64,000 nucleotides of DNA from Natronolimnohabitans sp. A-GB9 (GCF_030848565.1 NZ_JAVDDV010000002.1:372001-436000), one strand, 5' to 3'. Shown: positions 17,185 through 25,915, numbered from the stretch's first letter. Made by a program: numbers and translations. The notes: a model not told the origin generated them from the sequence alone.

Positions 17185-18123
17185 TCAGACCGGTCGGAGG
17201 TGTTCGCAGTCGCCCGCCGAAACCGTCTCGCTGCCGTCGTCAGTCTCGACGACGAGCGCGCCCGACTCGGTGACGTCGACCGCTTCGCCGACGACCTCGC
17301 CTGCAGGGCGGTCGACCCTGACACGCTGGCCGAGCGTCAACGCTAGATCGCGCCAGGCCGGGACGACCGACTCGAGATCGTTTCGATACTCGTCGAACTC
17401 CTCGAGTAGCCGCTGGACGAACCGCCGTCGATCCACGTCACCGGCTTCCTCGCGGATGCTCGTTGCTCCCTCGGGGAGCGTGTCGGCGTCGATGTTCGCG
17501 TTGACGCCGATACCGACGGCGATCCACTCGACGCGATCCGTCTGTCCTTCCATCTCGGTCAGGATCCCCGCGAGCTTTCGGTAGTCACCGTCGTTCCCGT
17601 CCGGAACGACGACGTCGTTGGGCCACTTGATCCGGGCATCGACGCCGGCCTCGCGGGCTGTCGCTGCCGTCGCGACCGAGGCTGCGAGCGTGTACAGCGG
17701 TGCCTGTGCGGGCGGGATCGACGGCCTGGTGACGACGCTCACCCAGACGCCGCCCGACGGCGCCGTCCACGCCCGCTCGAGGCGACCGCGGCCACCGACC
17801 TGTTCGTCCGCCAACACGGCGACGTCCGAAGCACCCTCCGACGCGAGTTCGCGCGCGCGATCGTTCGTGCTTTCGATCGAATCGTGATACTCGACGGTAA
17901 ATGGCGCCTCGAGTTCGTACTCGATGGCCGCGCCGTTGTACGCCGTGACGGCGACCAGTTCGTATCCGTCCGGACCGCTCTCGATCTCGAACCCCTCGTC
18001 GCGCAAGCCGTCGATGTGTTTCCAGACGGCCGCCCGCGAGATGTCGAGTGACTCCGCCAGCGCCGGTCCCGAGACCGGACCGTCCGAAAGCGCCTCGAGG
18101 ATCGATCGTCGCGTCTCGTTCAT
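17185..18123 (-). CDS. birA: Biotin--[acetyl-CoA-carboxylase] ligase / repressor
   Basis: The 312-residue protein has an N-terminal winged helix-turn-helix (about residues 1-55; RRSILEALSDGPVSG, SRAAVWKHIDGL), a biotin ligase catalytic core with the biotin-adenylate loop GGRGRLERAW, the KWPNDV motif and a small C-terminal SH3-like domain. This is the bifunctional BirA layout: it biotinylates a carboxylase carrier protein and can repress transcription. The start at 18123 aligns with the HTH; an ATG at 18153 would add ten residues. It converges with uspA. Confidence 0.9.
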   Translation of the reverse strand: MNETRRSILEALSDGPVSGPALAESLDISRAAVWKHIDGLRDEGFEIESGPDGYELVAVTAYNGAAIEYELEAPFTVEYHDSIESTNDRARELASEGASDVAVLADEQVGGRGRLERAWTAPSGGVWVSVVTRPSIPPAQAPLYTLAASVATAATAREAGVDARIKWPNDVVVPDGNDGDYRKLAGILTEMEGQTDRVEWIAVGIGVNANIDADTLPEGATSIREEAGDVDRRRFVQRLLEEFDEYRNDLESVVPAWRDLALTLGQRVRVDRPAGEVVGEAVDVTESGALVVETDDGSETVSAGDCEHLRPV

Positions 18124-18281
18124 GCCCTCGAGAGGGGGATACTCGTACTTCAATCGGCGGGTTCGGATCCGACGAGCGGCCGCCGACCCCGTCGAACCGT
18201 TCGGTTCGTTGGTCGATCCGTAGGCTTTTGTCGCTCGTTCACGGAGCTACGAATAGGGCGTGCGGCACGCTACCAATAGCC

Positions 18282-18452
18282 ATGAAAATCGGACGGATCT
18301 GCACGACCTGTCAACGTCGAATCGACGAGACAGAACTCGTGATCTGTGAGACGTGTGGGCGTGAGGTACACGAACCGTGTGAGGAGTACCGAACGAGCTT
18401 CGAGTGTCGCCGTTGTGGGGACGAGATCGAAATCGGTGCGGTCGAGTTCTGA
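18282..18452 (+). CDS. Small double zinc-finger protein
   Basis: A 56-residue protein with eight cysteines and a His arranged as CTTC, CETCGREVHEPC and CRRCG, a compact FYVE/RING- or PHD-like treble of zinc ligands. Haloarchaea encode many such tiny zinc proteins of unknown role. The start codon at 18282 is preceded by a purine-poor leader. It sits between birA and tyrS and is convergent with tyrS. Confidence 0.7.
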   Translation: MKIGRICTTCQRRIDETELVICETCGREVHEPCEEYRTSFECRRCGDEIEIGAVEF

Positions 18453-18512
18453 AGTGGAACAGTTCGGTCCGACTCGGACGACGAAGGCAGGCGGTCGAAA
18501 CGACCCGCTCGC

Positions 18513-18596
18513 TCGGATGGACTGCTGTCCGTCAGTTCCGGTACAGCCGTGACCGTGACGGGCCACAGCGGGACGTGACGACAGAAGACCGTCTCA
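18513..18596. repeat. Family B fold-back element (B5)
   Basis: An 84-bp copy with left arm TCGGATGGACTGCTGTC and right end GACGACAGAAGACCGTCTCA. The inner part differs from the other copies. The terminal TCA (18594-18596) is the stop codon of tyrS. Confidence 0.6.
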
Positions 18597-19574
18597 GTCG
18601 CGAATCTCGCGCAGTTTCTCGCGACCGGGTTCGATCAGTTCGTCGAGGTACGTCGCCAGCGTGCTCTTTGCGTCTGCGGGGTGGAGTTCGCCGGACTCGA
18701 GATCCTCGGCGAGGCTCTCGTAGCTCTCGTACGTCAGGTCGCCGCCGTACTTCTCGGGGCGTTCGACCACGATCTCCTCGAATCGCGGGAAGACGTGGTA
18801 CTCGAACAGTTCGAGGACGGGATTCTCGAGGTCGCCTTCGGGATCGCGGGTTGGCGGACAGAACGCTGAGTTGACCTTCTCCTCGACGTCCTCGGTCGCA
18901 TCCTCCATCGAGATCGTCACGCCCTCGCTCGAGGACATCTTCCCTTCGCCGCTGGTAAGATCGGCGACGATCGGGGTGTGGAGACAGGGCGGCGAGTCGT
19001 AGCCGAGTTCGGGCAGTTCCTCGCGGGCGAGCATGTGGACCTTGCGCTGGTCTAGCCCGCCGACGGCCAGATCGAGATCGAGGTATTCGATGTCCAGGGC
19101 CTGCATCAACGGGTAGACGAGGTGGCTTACCTTCGCCGTCTCGCCGCTCTGGAGTTCGGCCATCGCTCGCTGGGCGCGGTTCATCGTCGTCGAGAGCTCG
19201 AGTTCGTGTAGATCGAGCGTGTAGTCGTCGTCGAGCTGGAACTCCGAGCCGTAGACGAACTCGGTCGACTCCTCGTCGAGGCCGTAGGCGATGAACTGGG
19301 CTTTCATCTGTTCGGCCGTCTCGCGGATCTCCTCGAAGGTCCCCTTTCCGTTTAAGTAGGCGTGGACGTCGGCCAGCAGGACGACGACCTCCATGCCGGC
19401 CTCCTGGAGGTCGATGAGTTTGTTCGCCGTCAGCAGGTGACCCAGATGAAGCACGCCGGAGGGCTCGTAGCCGACGTAGGCGCGCTTGCCTTCGGGATCG
19501 GCTGCTAGATCGCGCACCTCCTCGTCGGTGACGACCTCCTCGGCGTTTCGCGTAATCAGGTCGTAGGTGTCCAT
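18594..19574 (-). CDS. tyrS: Tyrosyl-tRNA synthetase
   Basis: The 326-residue class I synthetase shows the HIGH-type motif HLGH (in PSGVLHLGHLLTANK, near residue 43) and KMSSS (in GEGKMSSSEG). The tyrosine-binding YxGYEPSG context is also present. Its length matches the compact archaeal TyrRS, which lacks the bacterial S4-like C-terminal domain. The ATG at 19574 is chosen because a TATA box lies 23-30 bp upstream and family homology starts there. It is divergent from the arginase-family gene. Confidence 0.95.
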   Translation of the reverse strand: MDTYDLITRNAEEVVTDEEVRDLAADPEGKRAYVGYEPSGVLHLGHLLTANKLIDLQEAGMEVVVLLADVHAYLNGKGTFEEIRETAEQMKAQFIAYGLDEESTEFVYGSEFQLDDDYTLDLHELELSTTMNRAQRAMAELQSGETAKVSHLVYPLMQALDIEYLDLDLAVGGLDQRKVHMLAREELPELGYDSPPCLHTPIVADLTSGEGKMSSSEGVTISMEDATEDVEEKVNSAFCPPTRDPEGDLENPVLELFEYHVFPRFEEIVVERPEKYGGDLTYESYESLAEDLESGELHPADAKSTLATYLDELIEPGREKLREIRD

Positions 19575-19596
19575 ATGTGGAGGGTACCGGAGGAAG

Positions 19597-19604
19597 AATT
19601 TATA
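19597..19604 (-). promoter_or_regulatory. TATA box of tyrS
   Basis: TATAAATT on the minus strand lies 23-30 bp upstream of the tyrS ATG at 19574, implying a leaderless mRNA. Confidence 0.55.
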
Positions 19605-19694
19605 CCCGGTGATAGACCGGCGACTCGAGACGGGCGTTGGCGCCACCACTTTGCCGATCGCCACGATAAAACCGCGCCACGTCCCATATCGAGT

Positions 19695-20615
19695 ATGGGG
19701 ACGACTGTCAGGATCATCGGCGCGCCGATGGACTACGGGACGAACCGTCGCGGCGTCGACATGGGACCGTCGGCGATCCGGTATGCGGAACTGGCCGACC
19801 GACTCGAGCAGGCAGGCGTCGAGCCGATCGACGCGGGCGATCTCTCGATCCCCCACGCGGAGGAACGCGATCCCGACAGCGACCAGCCGACGCGGGGTGA
19901 CGCGAAGTTCCTCCGGGAGGTCGCCGACGTCAGCATCCGGCTGAGCGATCGGGTCGCGGAGACGCTTGCCGACGGCGAGTTCCCGCTCGTGCTCGGCGGC
20001 GACCACTCCGTCGCCATCGGCTCGATGCACGGCTCGGCTCGCGAGGCCGATCTCGGTGCGATCTGGTTCGACGCCCACGCGGACCTGAACACGCCCGCGA
20101 CCTCCCCAAGCGGGAACGTCCACGGGATGCCGCTGGCCGCCGTCCTCGGGCGGGGAGCCTTCGACGACATGGAGTGGGCAAACGTCCCCCGCGTTCGCGA
20201 GGACGCGATCGCGTACGTCGGCCTCCGGAGCATCGACGAACGCGAGCGAGAACTGGTCCGCGACAGCGACCTGACGGCGTTTACGATGTCCGACATCGAC
20301 GAACGTGGCATGACGGCGGTCGTCGAGGACGCCCTCGCGATCGCGACCGACGGCACCGACGGTGTCCACGTGAGTCTCGACTTGGACTGGGTCGATCCCA
20401 AGACCGCACCCGGGGTCGGCACGCCCGTCCGTGGCGGCGTCACCTACCGAGAGGCACACACTGCACTCGAGACCGTCTCCGAGTACCACGAACGAGACGA
20501 CGTCGTGCGATCGATGGACGTCGTCGAGGTAAATCCCATTCTGGACGAGGGAAACGAGACGGCGACGATCGCGGCCGAACTCACCGCGAGCGCGTTCGGC
20601 AAGCGGATCCTCTGA
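19695..20615 (+). CDS. rocF: Arginase/agmatinase-family ureohydrolase, probably arginase
   Basis: The 306-residue enzyme carries the three binuclear Mn-site motifs of ureohydrolases: GGDHSVAIGS (near residue 98), WFDAHADLN (near 122) and SLDLDWVDP (near 223). The short length and the NRRGVDMGPSAIRYA opening resemble bacterial and haloarchaeal arginases, which split arginine to ornithine and urea. Agmatinase activity cannot be excluded by sequence. The TGA stop codon is also the first three bases of repeat B4. Confidence 0.85.
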   Translation: MGTTVRIIGAPMDYGTNRRGVDMGPSAIRYAELADRLEQAGVEPIDAGDLSIPHAEERDPDSDQPTRGDAKFLREVADVSIRLSDRVAETLADGEFPLVLGGDHSVAIGSMHGSAREADLGAIWFDAHADLNTPATSPSGNVHGMPLAAVLGRGAFDDMEWANVPRVREDAIAYVGLRSIDERERELVRDSDLTAFTMSDIDERGMTAVVEDALAIATDGTDGVHVSLDLDWVDPKTAPGVGTPVRGGVTYREAHTALETVSEYHERDDVVRSMDVVEVNPILDEGNETATIAAELTASAFGKRIL

Positions 20616-20697
20616 TACGGACTACTGTACGTCGGTACCGTCGCAACCGCGACCCGGGCTGCGGTTGCGCCGGAAATCGGTACAGCAATCCGTATGA
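20613..20697. repeat. Family B fold-back element (B4)
   Basis: An 85-bp copy running from TGATACGGACTACTGTAC to GTACAGCAATCCGTATGA, with an inner stem CGCAACCGC/GCGGTTGCG. Its first three bases (TGA) are the stop codon of the plus-strand arginase gene. The inner stem sequence differs from B1 and B2 but keeps its pairing. Confidence 0.7.
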
Positions 20698-20889
20698 GTC
20701 CTCGATCCGACACACTCCCGGAGCGACCGCGATCCCGTCTTCGCTTCCTGAAATAGTTACGATCGTCGTTACGACCGGCCGTTCTGTCCGCGCTCGACCG
20801 TAGACACCGGCTACGTGTTGCGTGATACCAACTACCACGTTCGTGAACGTTCCAACACCTTTGTATCGGAGGATTTCGGAATAGTACAT

Positions 20890-22059
20890 ATGACTGAGAA
20901 CGTCGTCGTACTCGGAGCCGGTTATGCCGGTGCTGGTGCGATCAACAAACTCCAGTCGGAGCTCGGGGGTAACGCACGGCTGACCTGGATTGCCGACGTC
21001 GACTATCACCTCGTTCTCCACGAAGCTCACCGCGTTATCCGTGATCCCGACGCCCGATCGGACATCACGTTCCCCATCGACCAGATCGCCGACCCGTCAA
21101 CCCGGTTTATCAAAGACGAGGTCGTCGGGCTCGACGTCGACGAGCAGGTCGTCGAACTCGCCGACAACGACGACGTTGATTACGACTACGTCCTCGTTGC
21201 ACTGGGTAGCCAGACCGCCTACTACGGCATTCCCGGCCTCGAGGAACACTCGCTGACGCTGAAGAGCTTAGACGATGCCCTCGAGATCCACGAGGCCGTC
21301 AAGGAGGCCAGCCAGGACGCGACTCGCGGCGAGCCCGCACAGGTCGTCATCGGCGGTGCCGGCCTCTCGGGCATCCAGACTGCCGGCGAGATCGCCGAGT
21401 TCCGCGACAATCATCGCGCCCCCATCGAGATCCACCTCGTCGAAGCGCTCGAGGAGATCTTCCCCGGTAACGATCCCGAGATTCAACAGGCCCTGCGTGA
21501 CTTACTCGAGGACGCCGGCGTCCGGATCCACACGGACGATCCGATCACCGAGGCGACGGACGACCACATCGAGTTCGACGAGGGTGAGCCTCTCGAACAC
21601 GACGTTCTCGTCTGGACCGGCGGCATCACGGGCCGCGATGCCCTAGACGACGCCGAAATCGAGAAAGAACACAACCGCGTCAACGTCGAGGCGAACTTCC
21701 AGACCTCCGACGAGCGCGTCTTCGCCGTCGGCGACTCGGCAATTATCGACCAGGGTGACCAGCCCGCACCGCCGACCGCCCAGGCAGCCTGGCAGGCCGC
21801 GGAGGTCGTCGGCGAGAACATTTCCCGTGCGATCGAGAACCGCCCGCTGAAAACCTGGGAACACGAGGACAAAGGGACCGTCGTCTCCGTCGGCGAGAAG
21901 GCCGTCGCCCACGAGATCAAGCCGGCCTTCGGTCTCTCCCTGCCCGTCGACACCTTCAGCGGCGTCCCGGCCAAGAACTTGAAGAAGATGATCGCTGCCC
22001 GCTGGATCGCGGACATCACCTCCTGGAACGAAGCCCGCAAGTCCTGGCCGTCGCTGTAG
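20890..22059 (+). CDS. ndh: Type II NADH dehydrogenase-like FAD oxidoreductase
   Basis: The 389-residue protein has two Rossmann dinucleotide folds. The FAD site is VVVLGAGYAGAGA at the N-terminus, and the NAD(P)H site is VVIGGAGLSGIQTAGEIAE near residue 155. A second FAD contact, VFAVGDSAI, lies near residue 280. This fits non-proton-pumping NDH-2 and related haloarchaeal dehydrogenases, which pass electrons from NADH to membrane quinone. The C-terminal amphipathic region (PAKNLKKMIAARWIADITSW) may bind the membrane surface. Sulfide:quinone reductase is less likely because no paired redox cysteines are seen. Confidence 0.88.
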   Translation: MTENVVVLGAGYAGAGAINKLQSELGGNARLTWIADVDYHLVLHEAHRVIRDPDARSDITFPIDQIADPSTRFIKDEVVGLDVDEQVVELADNDDVDYDYVLVALGSQTAYYGIPGLEEHSLTLKSLDDALEIHEAVKEASQDATRGEPAQVVIGGAGLSGIQTAGEIAEFRDNHRAPIEIHLVEALEEIFPGNDPEIQQALRDLLEDAGVRIHTDDPITEATDDHIEFDEGEPLEHDVLVWTGGITGRDALDDAEIEKEHNRVNVEANFQTSDERVFAVGDSAIIDQGDQPAPPTAQAAWQAAEVVGENISRAIENRPLKTWEHEDKGTVVSVGEKAVAHEIKPAFGLSLPVDTFSGVPAKNLKKMIAARWIADITSWNEARKSWPSL

Positions 22060-22180
22060 GCCACCCCCGGTTGCGTTCCGAACACCGTTTTTCGCTGTGT
22101 ACCGTCTTTCGTCTACGGAGTCCCCGCGGCGAGACGACCTTCCGGTACCTACTCGAGAGCAAGCACACCGCCGTTCCGGG

Positions 22181-22786
22181 TCAGTACTCGGATTCGTCGT
22201 CACCGATTTCGGCTTCGTCGGTGTTATCGGATTCGTCGACATCGTCAGCGTCGGCACTCGAGCCCATCGGCTCGGCCGGAACACCGGCGACGGTCGTTCC
22301 GGGCGGGACGTCCTGCGTGACAAGCGAGTTCGCGGCGACGCGAGCCTCCGCGCCGATCTCGACGCCCGGAAGGACGATGGCGCCGGCGCCGATCATCGCT
22401 CGCTCGCCGATCACCACTTCGCCCGTTCGGTACTCGTCCTGGAGGAACTCGTGACAGAGGATCGTCGCGTCGTAGCCGATGATCGCCTCTGCCTCGACGG
22501 TGATCAGGTCCGGCCAGAAAACGTCCGGCGTCGCCTCCAGCCCCCAGGAGACGCCGGGGCCGACGGTGGCGCCGAGCCGTCGCAACAGCCAGCGTTTGAG
22601 CCGCAAACTCGGCGAGATCCGGATCAGCCAGACGACGACGTAGGAGAGGGCGACACGGAGCGGGTGACGGGCGCGGGGCCAGTCGGCGAGGGAGTTTCCC
22701 GGTCCCGGCGTCGGGTGGTGGCGGACGCGGTCGTGACGGGACGCTGTCTCGTCGGTCACTATCGGCGATAGGTTCTCTCGGTACAT
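22181..22786 (-). CDS. Left-handed beta-helix (hexapeptide) acyltransferase
   Basis: The 201-residue protein has a hydrophobic N-terminal segment (VALSYVVVWLIRISPSLRLKRWLLRRLG) followed by hexapeptide repeats such as VVIGERAMIGAGAIVLPGVEIGAEARVAANSLV and the terminal VPPGTTVAGVPAEPM. This is the fold of O-acetyltransferases that modify sugars. An acidic tail follows. It resembles the maltose/galactoside acetyltransferase type. The acceptor is unknown; no glycosylation genes flank it. Confidence 0.82.
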   Translation of the reverse strand: MYRENLSPIVTDETASRHDRVRHHPTPGPGNSLADWPRARHPLRVALSYVVVWLIRISPSLRLKRWLLRRLGATVGPGVSWGLEATPDVFWPDLITVEAEAIIGYDATILCHEFLQDEYRTGEVVIGERAMIGAGAIVLPGVEIGAEARVAANSLVTQDVPPGTTVAGVPAEPMGSSADADDVDESDNTDEAEIGDDESEY

Positions 22787-22956
22787 GAAACCGATCGGTC
22801 GAACGCGTCGACGGGAGACGACGATCGAGCCAACACCTCGACGAGAGTCTGCTTCCGACCGCCCTTCGGAGACTGTTCGAACTCGAGTCCGATCGACAAC
22901 TACCCCACTAGTTAGGCTACAGCGTTGTTACGACTCCAAGAGCTAGGTCGGCTATC

Positions 22957-23310
22957 ATGCCTGGTCATCCAGACGGACTCCAGCGGGAACCCGTCTACTC
23001 GTTGCTCGACGACGTCGTTCGCGAACACCTCCTTTGGTACCTCTCTGTCGTCGACCGCACGACGACGAGGGAGTTCGCCGAGCGAGTCGTCACCTGGCAA
23101 CGGGAAACGGCAGTCGACCTCGGAGTGAAGACACCCCGTTCGGTCATCATCCAACTCGTCCACAATCACCTGCCGCGGCTCGACGAGTACGACGTCGTCG
23201 ACTACGACCGCTCGAGGAACACGGTCACATCCGGAGCGAACTTCGATGCCCTCGAGCCGTACGTCTCCGACCTCGAGCTCCCCGTCGATCCGGAATCGGC
23301 CGATTGCTGA
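22957..23310 (+). CDS. Winged-helix-like haloarchaeal protein, DUF7344 type
   Basis: The 117-residue protein contains REHLLWYLSVVDRTTTREFAERVV and ends RLDEYDVVDYDRSRNTVTSGANFDALEPYV. This matches the haloarchaeal small winged-helix group I know as DUF7344 (name from memory). Such proteins are probably DNA-binding transcription regulators. The gene is convergent with the Nmad3-like gene, and a 15-bp palindrome lies between them. Confidence 0.72.
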   Translation: MPGHPDGLQREPVYSLLDDVVREHLLWYLSVVDRTTTREFAERVVTWQRETAVDLGVKTPRSVIIQLVHNHLPRLDEYDVVDYDRSRNTVTSGANFDALEPYVSDLELPVDPESADC

Positions 23311-23334
23311 CCGCGACTGGTCAGAAGACGGGTA

Positions 23335-23349
23335 TACTGCCCGGTAGTA
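23335..23349. repeat. Relic of family A arms
   Basis: The perfect small palindrome TACTGCCCGGTAGTA lies between convergent genes. It keeps the TACTGCC end of family A and may be a remnant reduced to its tips. A similar TACTGCCGGCCGACAGT occurs at 60121. Confidence 0.35.
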
Positions 23350-24162
23350 TTACGCTTCGACGACGGCGTCGCTGCTGTTTCGGTCGCCCGGAACGCCGAC
23401 GCGGTCGCGGAACGCGTCACTGGCGATGCCACACCGATAGGCCGGTTTGTACATCATGTTCTCGCCGCCGGCACGGACGTCCCACTCGGTCGCGATCGCT
23501 TCTCGGAGGTAGTACTGTGGCCGTTCGTTACCCGGCTTGACGTAGTAGTCACTCAGACGGATCGGATGTCGGTCGAACAGGCCACCGGGCTCGCGGCCGT
23601 CGACGAGGACGACCGGCTTCTCGAGGTACAGCTGGCCATCGTGGGCGCGTTTCGCGTGGGCGTTGTCAGCGTGGACGGCGAGCAGTTCCTCGCGTTCCGC
23701 CTGCGGCATCTCGGGGGTGACGACGTCGACCCGGTCGACCGTGAAGTACCCGATCAGATATCGGTGGGCCCGCTCGCCGCCGGGCCGGCGCAGCCCGGCG
23801 TAGAAGCCGACGACGTCGCCTGGCTCGAGCGCGCGGAGCCGCGAGACGTAGCCGCTGGTCCGGTGCTCGCCGTAGGTCAGCGCCGCAAAGTTCGGGTCGC
23901 GGTGCAGCGGCCACGAGGCGAGATCCTCGCCGGTGAGACGACACTCGTCGTCACCGATCGGCTGGGGGGTGATTCGGTTCGTGAGATCGGCCGCGGTGCC
24001 GTCGGCCGCACGGAGATTCCACGAACCGAGCGTTTCCGACTCGTCGGTCTCGGAAGTCTTCTCCGGGATCGGGACGTACTCGAACCGTCCGTCGTCGTAC
24101 AGCGGCGCGAGCGTTCCCAGGTTCGTACTGTCGGCACCGACTCCGGCGAGGACGACCGTCAT
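23350..24162 (-). CDS. Possible Nmad3-domain protein (nucleotide-modification associated)
   Basis: The 270-residue protein begins MTVVLAGVGADSTNLGTLAPLYDDGRFEYVPIPE and goes on with LASWPLHRDPNFAALTYGEH. These features resemble, from memory, the Nmad3 family, predicted from comparative genomics to act near modified nucleotides in phages and prokaryotes. A central GDVVGFYAGLR and LYLEKPVVLVDGR segment suggests a mixed alpha/beta enzyme. No signal peptide or membrane segment is seen. Neighbours give no functional hint; it is a stand-alone gene with a TATA-like box about 25 bp upstream of 24162. Function is unproven in any archaeon, to my knowledge. Confidence 0.55.
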   Translation of the reverse strand: MTVVLAGVGADSTNLGTLAPLYDDGRFEYVPIPEKTSETDESETLGSWNLRAADGTAADLTNRITPQPIGDDECRLTGEDLASWPLHRDPNFAALTYGEHRTSGYVSRLRALEPGDVVGFYAGLRRPGGERAHRYLIGYFTVDRVDVVTPEMPQAEREELLAVHADNAHAKRAHDGQLYLEKPVVLVDGREPGGLFDRHPIRLSDYYVKPGNERPQYYLREAIATEWDVRAGGENMMYKPAYRCGIASDAFRDRVGVPGDRNSSDAVVEA

Positions 24163-24187
24163 TACGCGGCTCTTAGAGCCGACGGCC

Positions 24188-24196
24188 CTAAAGCCG
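24188..24196 (-). promoter_or_regulatory. TATA-like box of the Nmad3-like gene
   Basis: GCTTTAGGG on the minus strand lies about 26-34 bp upstream of the ATG at 24162. It is a weak match. Confidence 0.3.
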
Positions 24197-24555
24197 CTGA
24201 TCTCGAGCCGCCACCGATCGTCGACGGACGGACCGCGGCTTCATCCCTCCGTCTCTGGGTGTGGCCACACGCGACCTTCTTCAAGGCCGACGGTCGGCTT
24301 AGACACCACCCACAATTGTTGGCGAACAATCATAACCGACAGAGTTAATAGGGGATCCATTGTCCGAACGAATGATCCCGGGAAGGGACTACGGTCTCCG
24401 GGATCGTTCGAGTGGAGTGGCCCATCACAACGCTGGTCAGATCGTGCACGATGGGTGCTTCACCCTTTTGCGTGGATTCGATGTTGCGTGCAGTACCATC
24501 TCGAGCCGTGCGTCGAGTTTCCGGCTCCGCTGGGTTGGACACCCACTCGAGTCAT
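24197..24555. other. Intergenic region without a supported gene
   Basis: No coding frame here looks real. An AT-rich patch at about 24315-24350 (CACAATTGTTGGCGAACAATC) includes a small inverted repeat ATTGTT/AACAAT. The region leads into the degenerate tRNA-trailer array downstream of tRNA-Pro. Confidence 0.4.
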
Positions 24556-24559
24556 AGCA

Positions 24560-24819
24560 GTCGCTGTGCTCCTTCGTTAGCTGCGACACAAAATATGGAA
24601 CCACGGTCGCAGCAAAGCTGCTCCCTGATCCCACGTCTTCGTCTCACGGCACAGCAGTCGCTTCGCTCCCTCGTTTGTTACGTCGAAGAAGTGGGACCGC
24701 CGAGAATTGAACAGATGCAAGACGCTTCGACTCGCTCGCGCTCGTCGACTGCGACTTGCGTGCTCAATTCTCGGCTCGTTCCAGAGTTCTGTCGCTCACG
24801 AGTTTGTTGCGACAAAATA
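24560..24819 (-). repeat. Array of degenerate tRNA-Pro trailer modules
   Basis: Read on the minus strand after tRNA-Pro, three related modules occur: TTTTGTCGCAACAAACTCGT with GAGCGACAG, then GACGTAACAAACGAGGGAGC with GAAGCGACT, then GTCGCAGCTAACGAAGGAGC with ACAGCGACT. The second follows a 21-bp exact copy of the tRNA-Pro 3' end (24692-24712) and the third a rough copy (ACCGTGGTTCCAT). The first module is nearly the same as the sequence behind both tRNA-Gly genes. Confidence 0.6.
24692..24712 (-). repeat. Detached copy of the tRNA-Pro 3' end
   Basis: These 21 bp are identical to 24820-24840, the T arm and acceptor 3' strand of tRNA-Pro. No 5' half of a tRNA accompanies them. This is what is left at attR after integration of an element at a tRNA gene, or a decoy attachment site. 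Confidence 0.7.
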
Positions 24820-24890
24820 TGGGACCGCCGAGAATTGAACTCGGGTCCTACGGACCCCATCCGCAGAGGATACCACTACCCCACGGTCCC
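24820..24890 (-). tRNA. tRNA-Pro (GGG)
   Basis: A 71-nt cloverleaf on the minus strand: acceptor GGGACCG/CGGTCCC, D arm GGGTAGTGGTATCC, anticodon stem TGCGG/CCGTA with loop ATGGGGT and anticodon GGG, T arm CGAGTTCAATTCTCG, discriminator A at 24820. CCA is not encoded. Confidence 0.93.
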
Positions 24891-24990
24891 GCATGTAGAC
24901 CCATGGCCGTCTGCCGTTTAAGGGTGTCGTTTCGAACGCAGTCTGGGACGTGATCGCGTACCGTCTTCCCATCTCGAGTCGATCCCAGAC

Positions 24991-25911
24991 TCACACCAGA
25001 ACACGCTCGAGATCGACGGCGACGCCGCTGTCGGCGTCGACATCCCCGACGAATTCGCCGAGACACACGGCCGCCCCGTCGGGCGTGTAGCAGGCGACCA
25101 GGTCGCCCTCGGCAACGCCGTCGTCGACCTCGAGGACGCCCGGCGCGTACACCGGGGCTCCGTTTGCGACCTCGCGCGCTGCGTTGTCGGCGATCACGAC
25201 GCTGGGGATCCCCTCCAGGATTCGTTCGGCGGGGTCGACGACCTCGTAGAGGAGTTCGGGATCGTCGTCCTCGCGCCAGAACGCCAACGCGTCGAGGAAG
25301 TCGTAGGCCGAGTGGAGATCCCGGTCGTCGAACGGCGACGTCGCTGTCCGGCGTAAGTGACCCATGTGACCGCCGGTGCCAAGCGCCAGTCCGAGGTCGT
25401 GACAGAGTTTGCGAACGTAGGTGCCACTCTCACACCGGATCCGCAACAGCGCCTTGCGGTCGTCGGTCTCGAGCACCTCCAAATCGTAAATCTCGCGTAC
25501 GCGGAGGCGACGCGAGACGGCACTCTTTCGCGGGGGCTTCTGGTAGATCGGCCCCTCGAACTCGGTGACGATCGACTCGACGTCGCCGGGAACCGGGGCG
25601 TGACACTCGAGAACAGCGACGTACTCCTTGGGGCCCTCGAGGAAGACCTGGGCGAGCCGGGTCGCCTCGCCGAGCATGACGGGGAGACAGCCGGTCACCT
25701 TGGGATCGAGGGTCCCGGCGTGGGCCGCCTGCTCGATCGTCGCGTCCGCACCGCGTTCGGCGAGCGTCTCGTCGACGGCGTCACGCAGCCACCCGCTAAC
25801 CTGGTGGGAAGACGGCCCTGGTGGCTTGTCGAGGTTGACGACGCCGAACGTGAGCAGTTCTTCCGGAGTACGTTCGTCGGGCGGGCCACGGAGGCGAGAG
25901 CGTTCGGCCAT
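24991..25911 (-). CDS. truB: tRNA/rRNA pseudouridine synthase, TruB/Cbf5 family
   Basis: The 306-residue protein shows the TruB/Cbf5 catalytic motif HAGTLDPKVTGCLPV with the nucleophilic Asp at about residue 69. It also has the family segments VNLDKPPGPSSHQV, CESGTYVRKLCHDLG and YQKPPRKSAV, and a C-terminal PUA RNA-binding domain (NGAPVYAPGV to the end). In archaea this protein is Cbf5, the catalytic subunit of H/ACA-guided pseudouridylation, and also modifies tRNA U55. It lies 4 bp downstream of cmk, part of the conserved adk-DUF106-cmk-cbf5 order. Confidence 0.93.
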   Translation of the reverse strand: MAERSRLRGPPDERTPEELLTFGVVNLDKPPGPSSHQVSGWLRDAVDETLAERGADATIEQAAHAGTLDPKVTGCLPVMLGEATRLAQVFLEGPKEYVAVLECHAPVPGDVESIVTEFEGPIYQKPPRKSAVSRRLRVREIYDLEVLETDDRKALLRIRCESGTYVRKLCHDLGLALGTGGHMGHLRRTATSPFDDRDLHSAYDFLDALAFWREDDDPELLYEVVDPAERILEGIPSVVIADNAAREVANGAPVYAPGVLEVDDGVAEGDLVACYTPDGAAVCLGEFVGDVDADSGVAVDLERVLV

Positions 25912-25915
25912 GGCC

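Noticed and set aside
24412-24921. Open frame across the tRNA-Pro trailer and tRNA itself
   Set aside because: It reads through the tRNA gene and the repeat modules.
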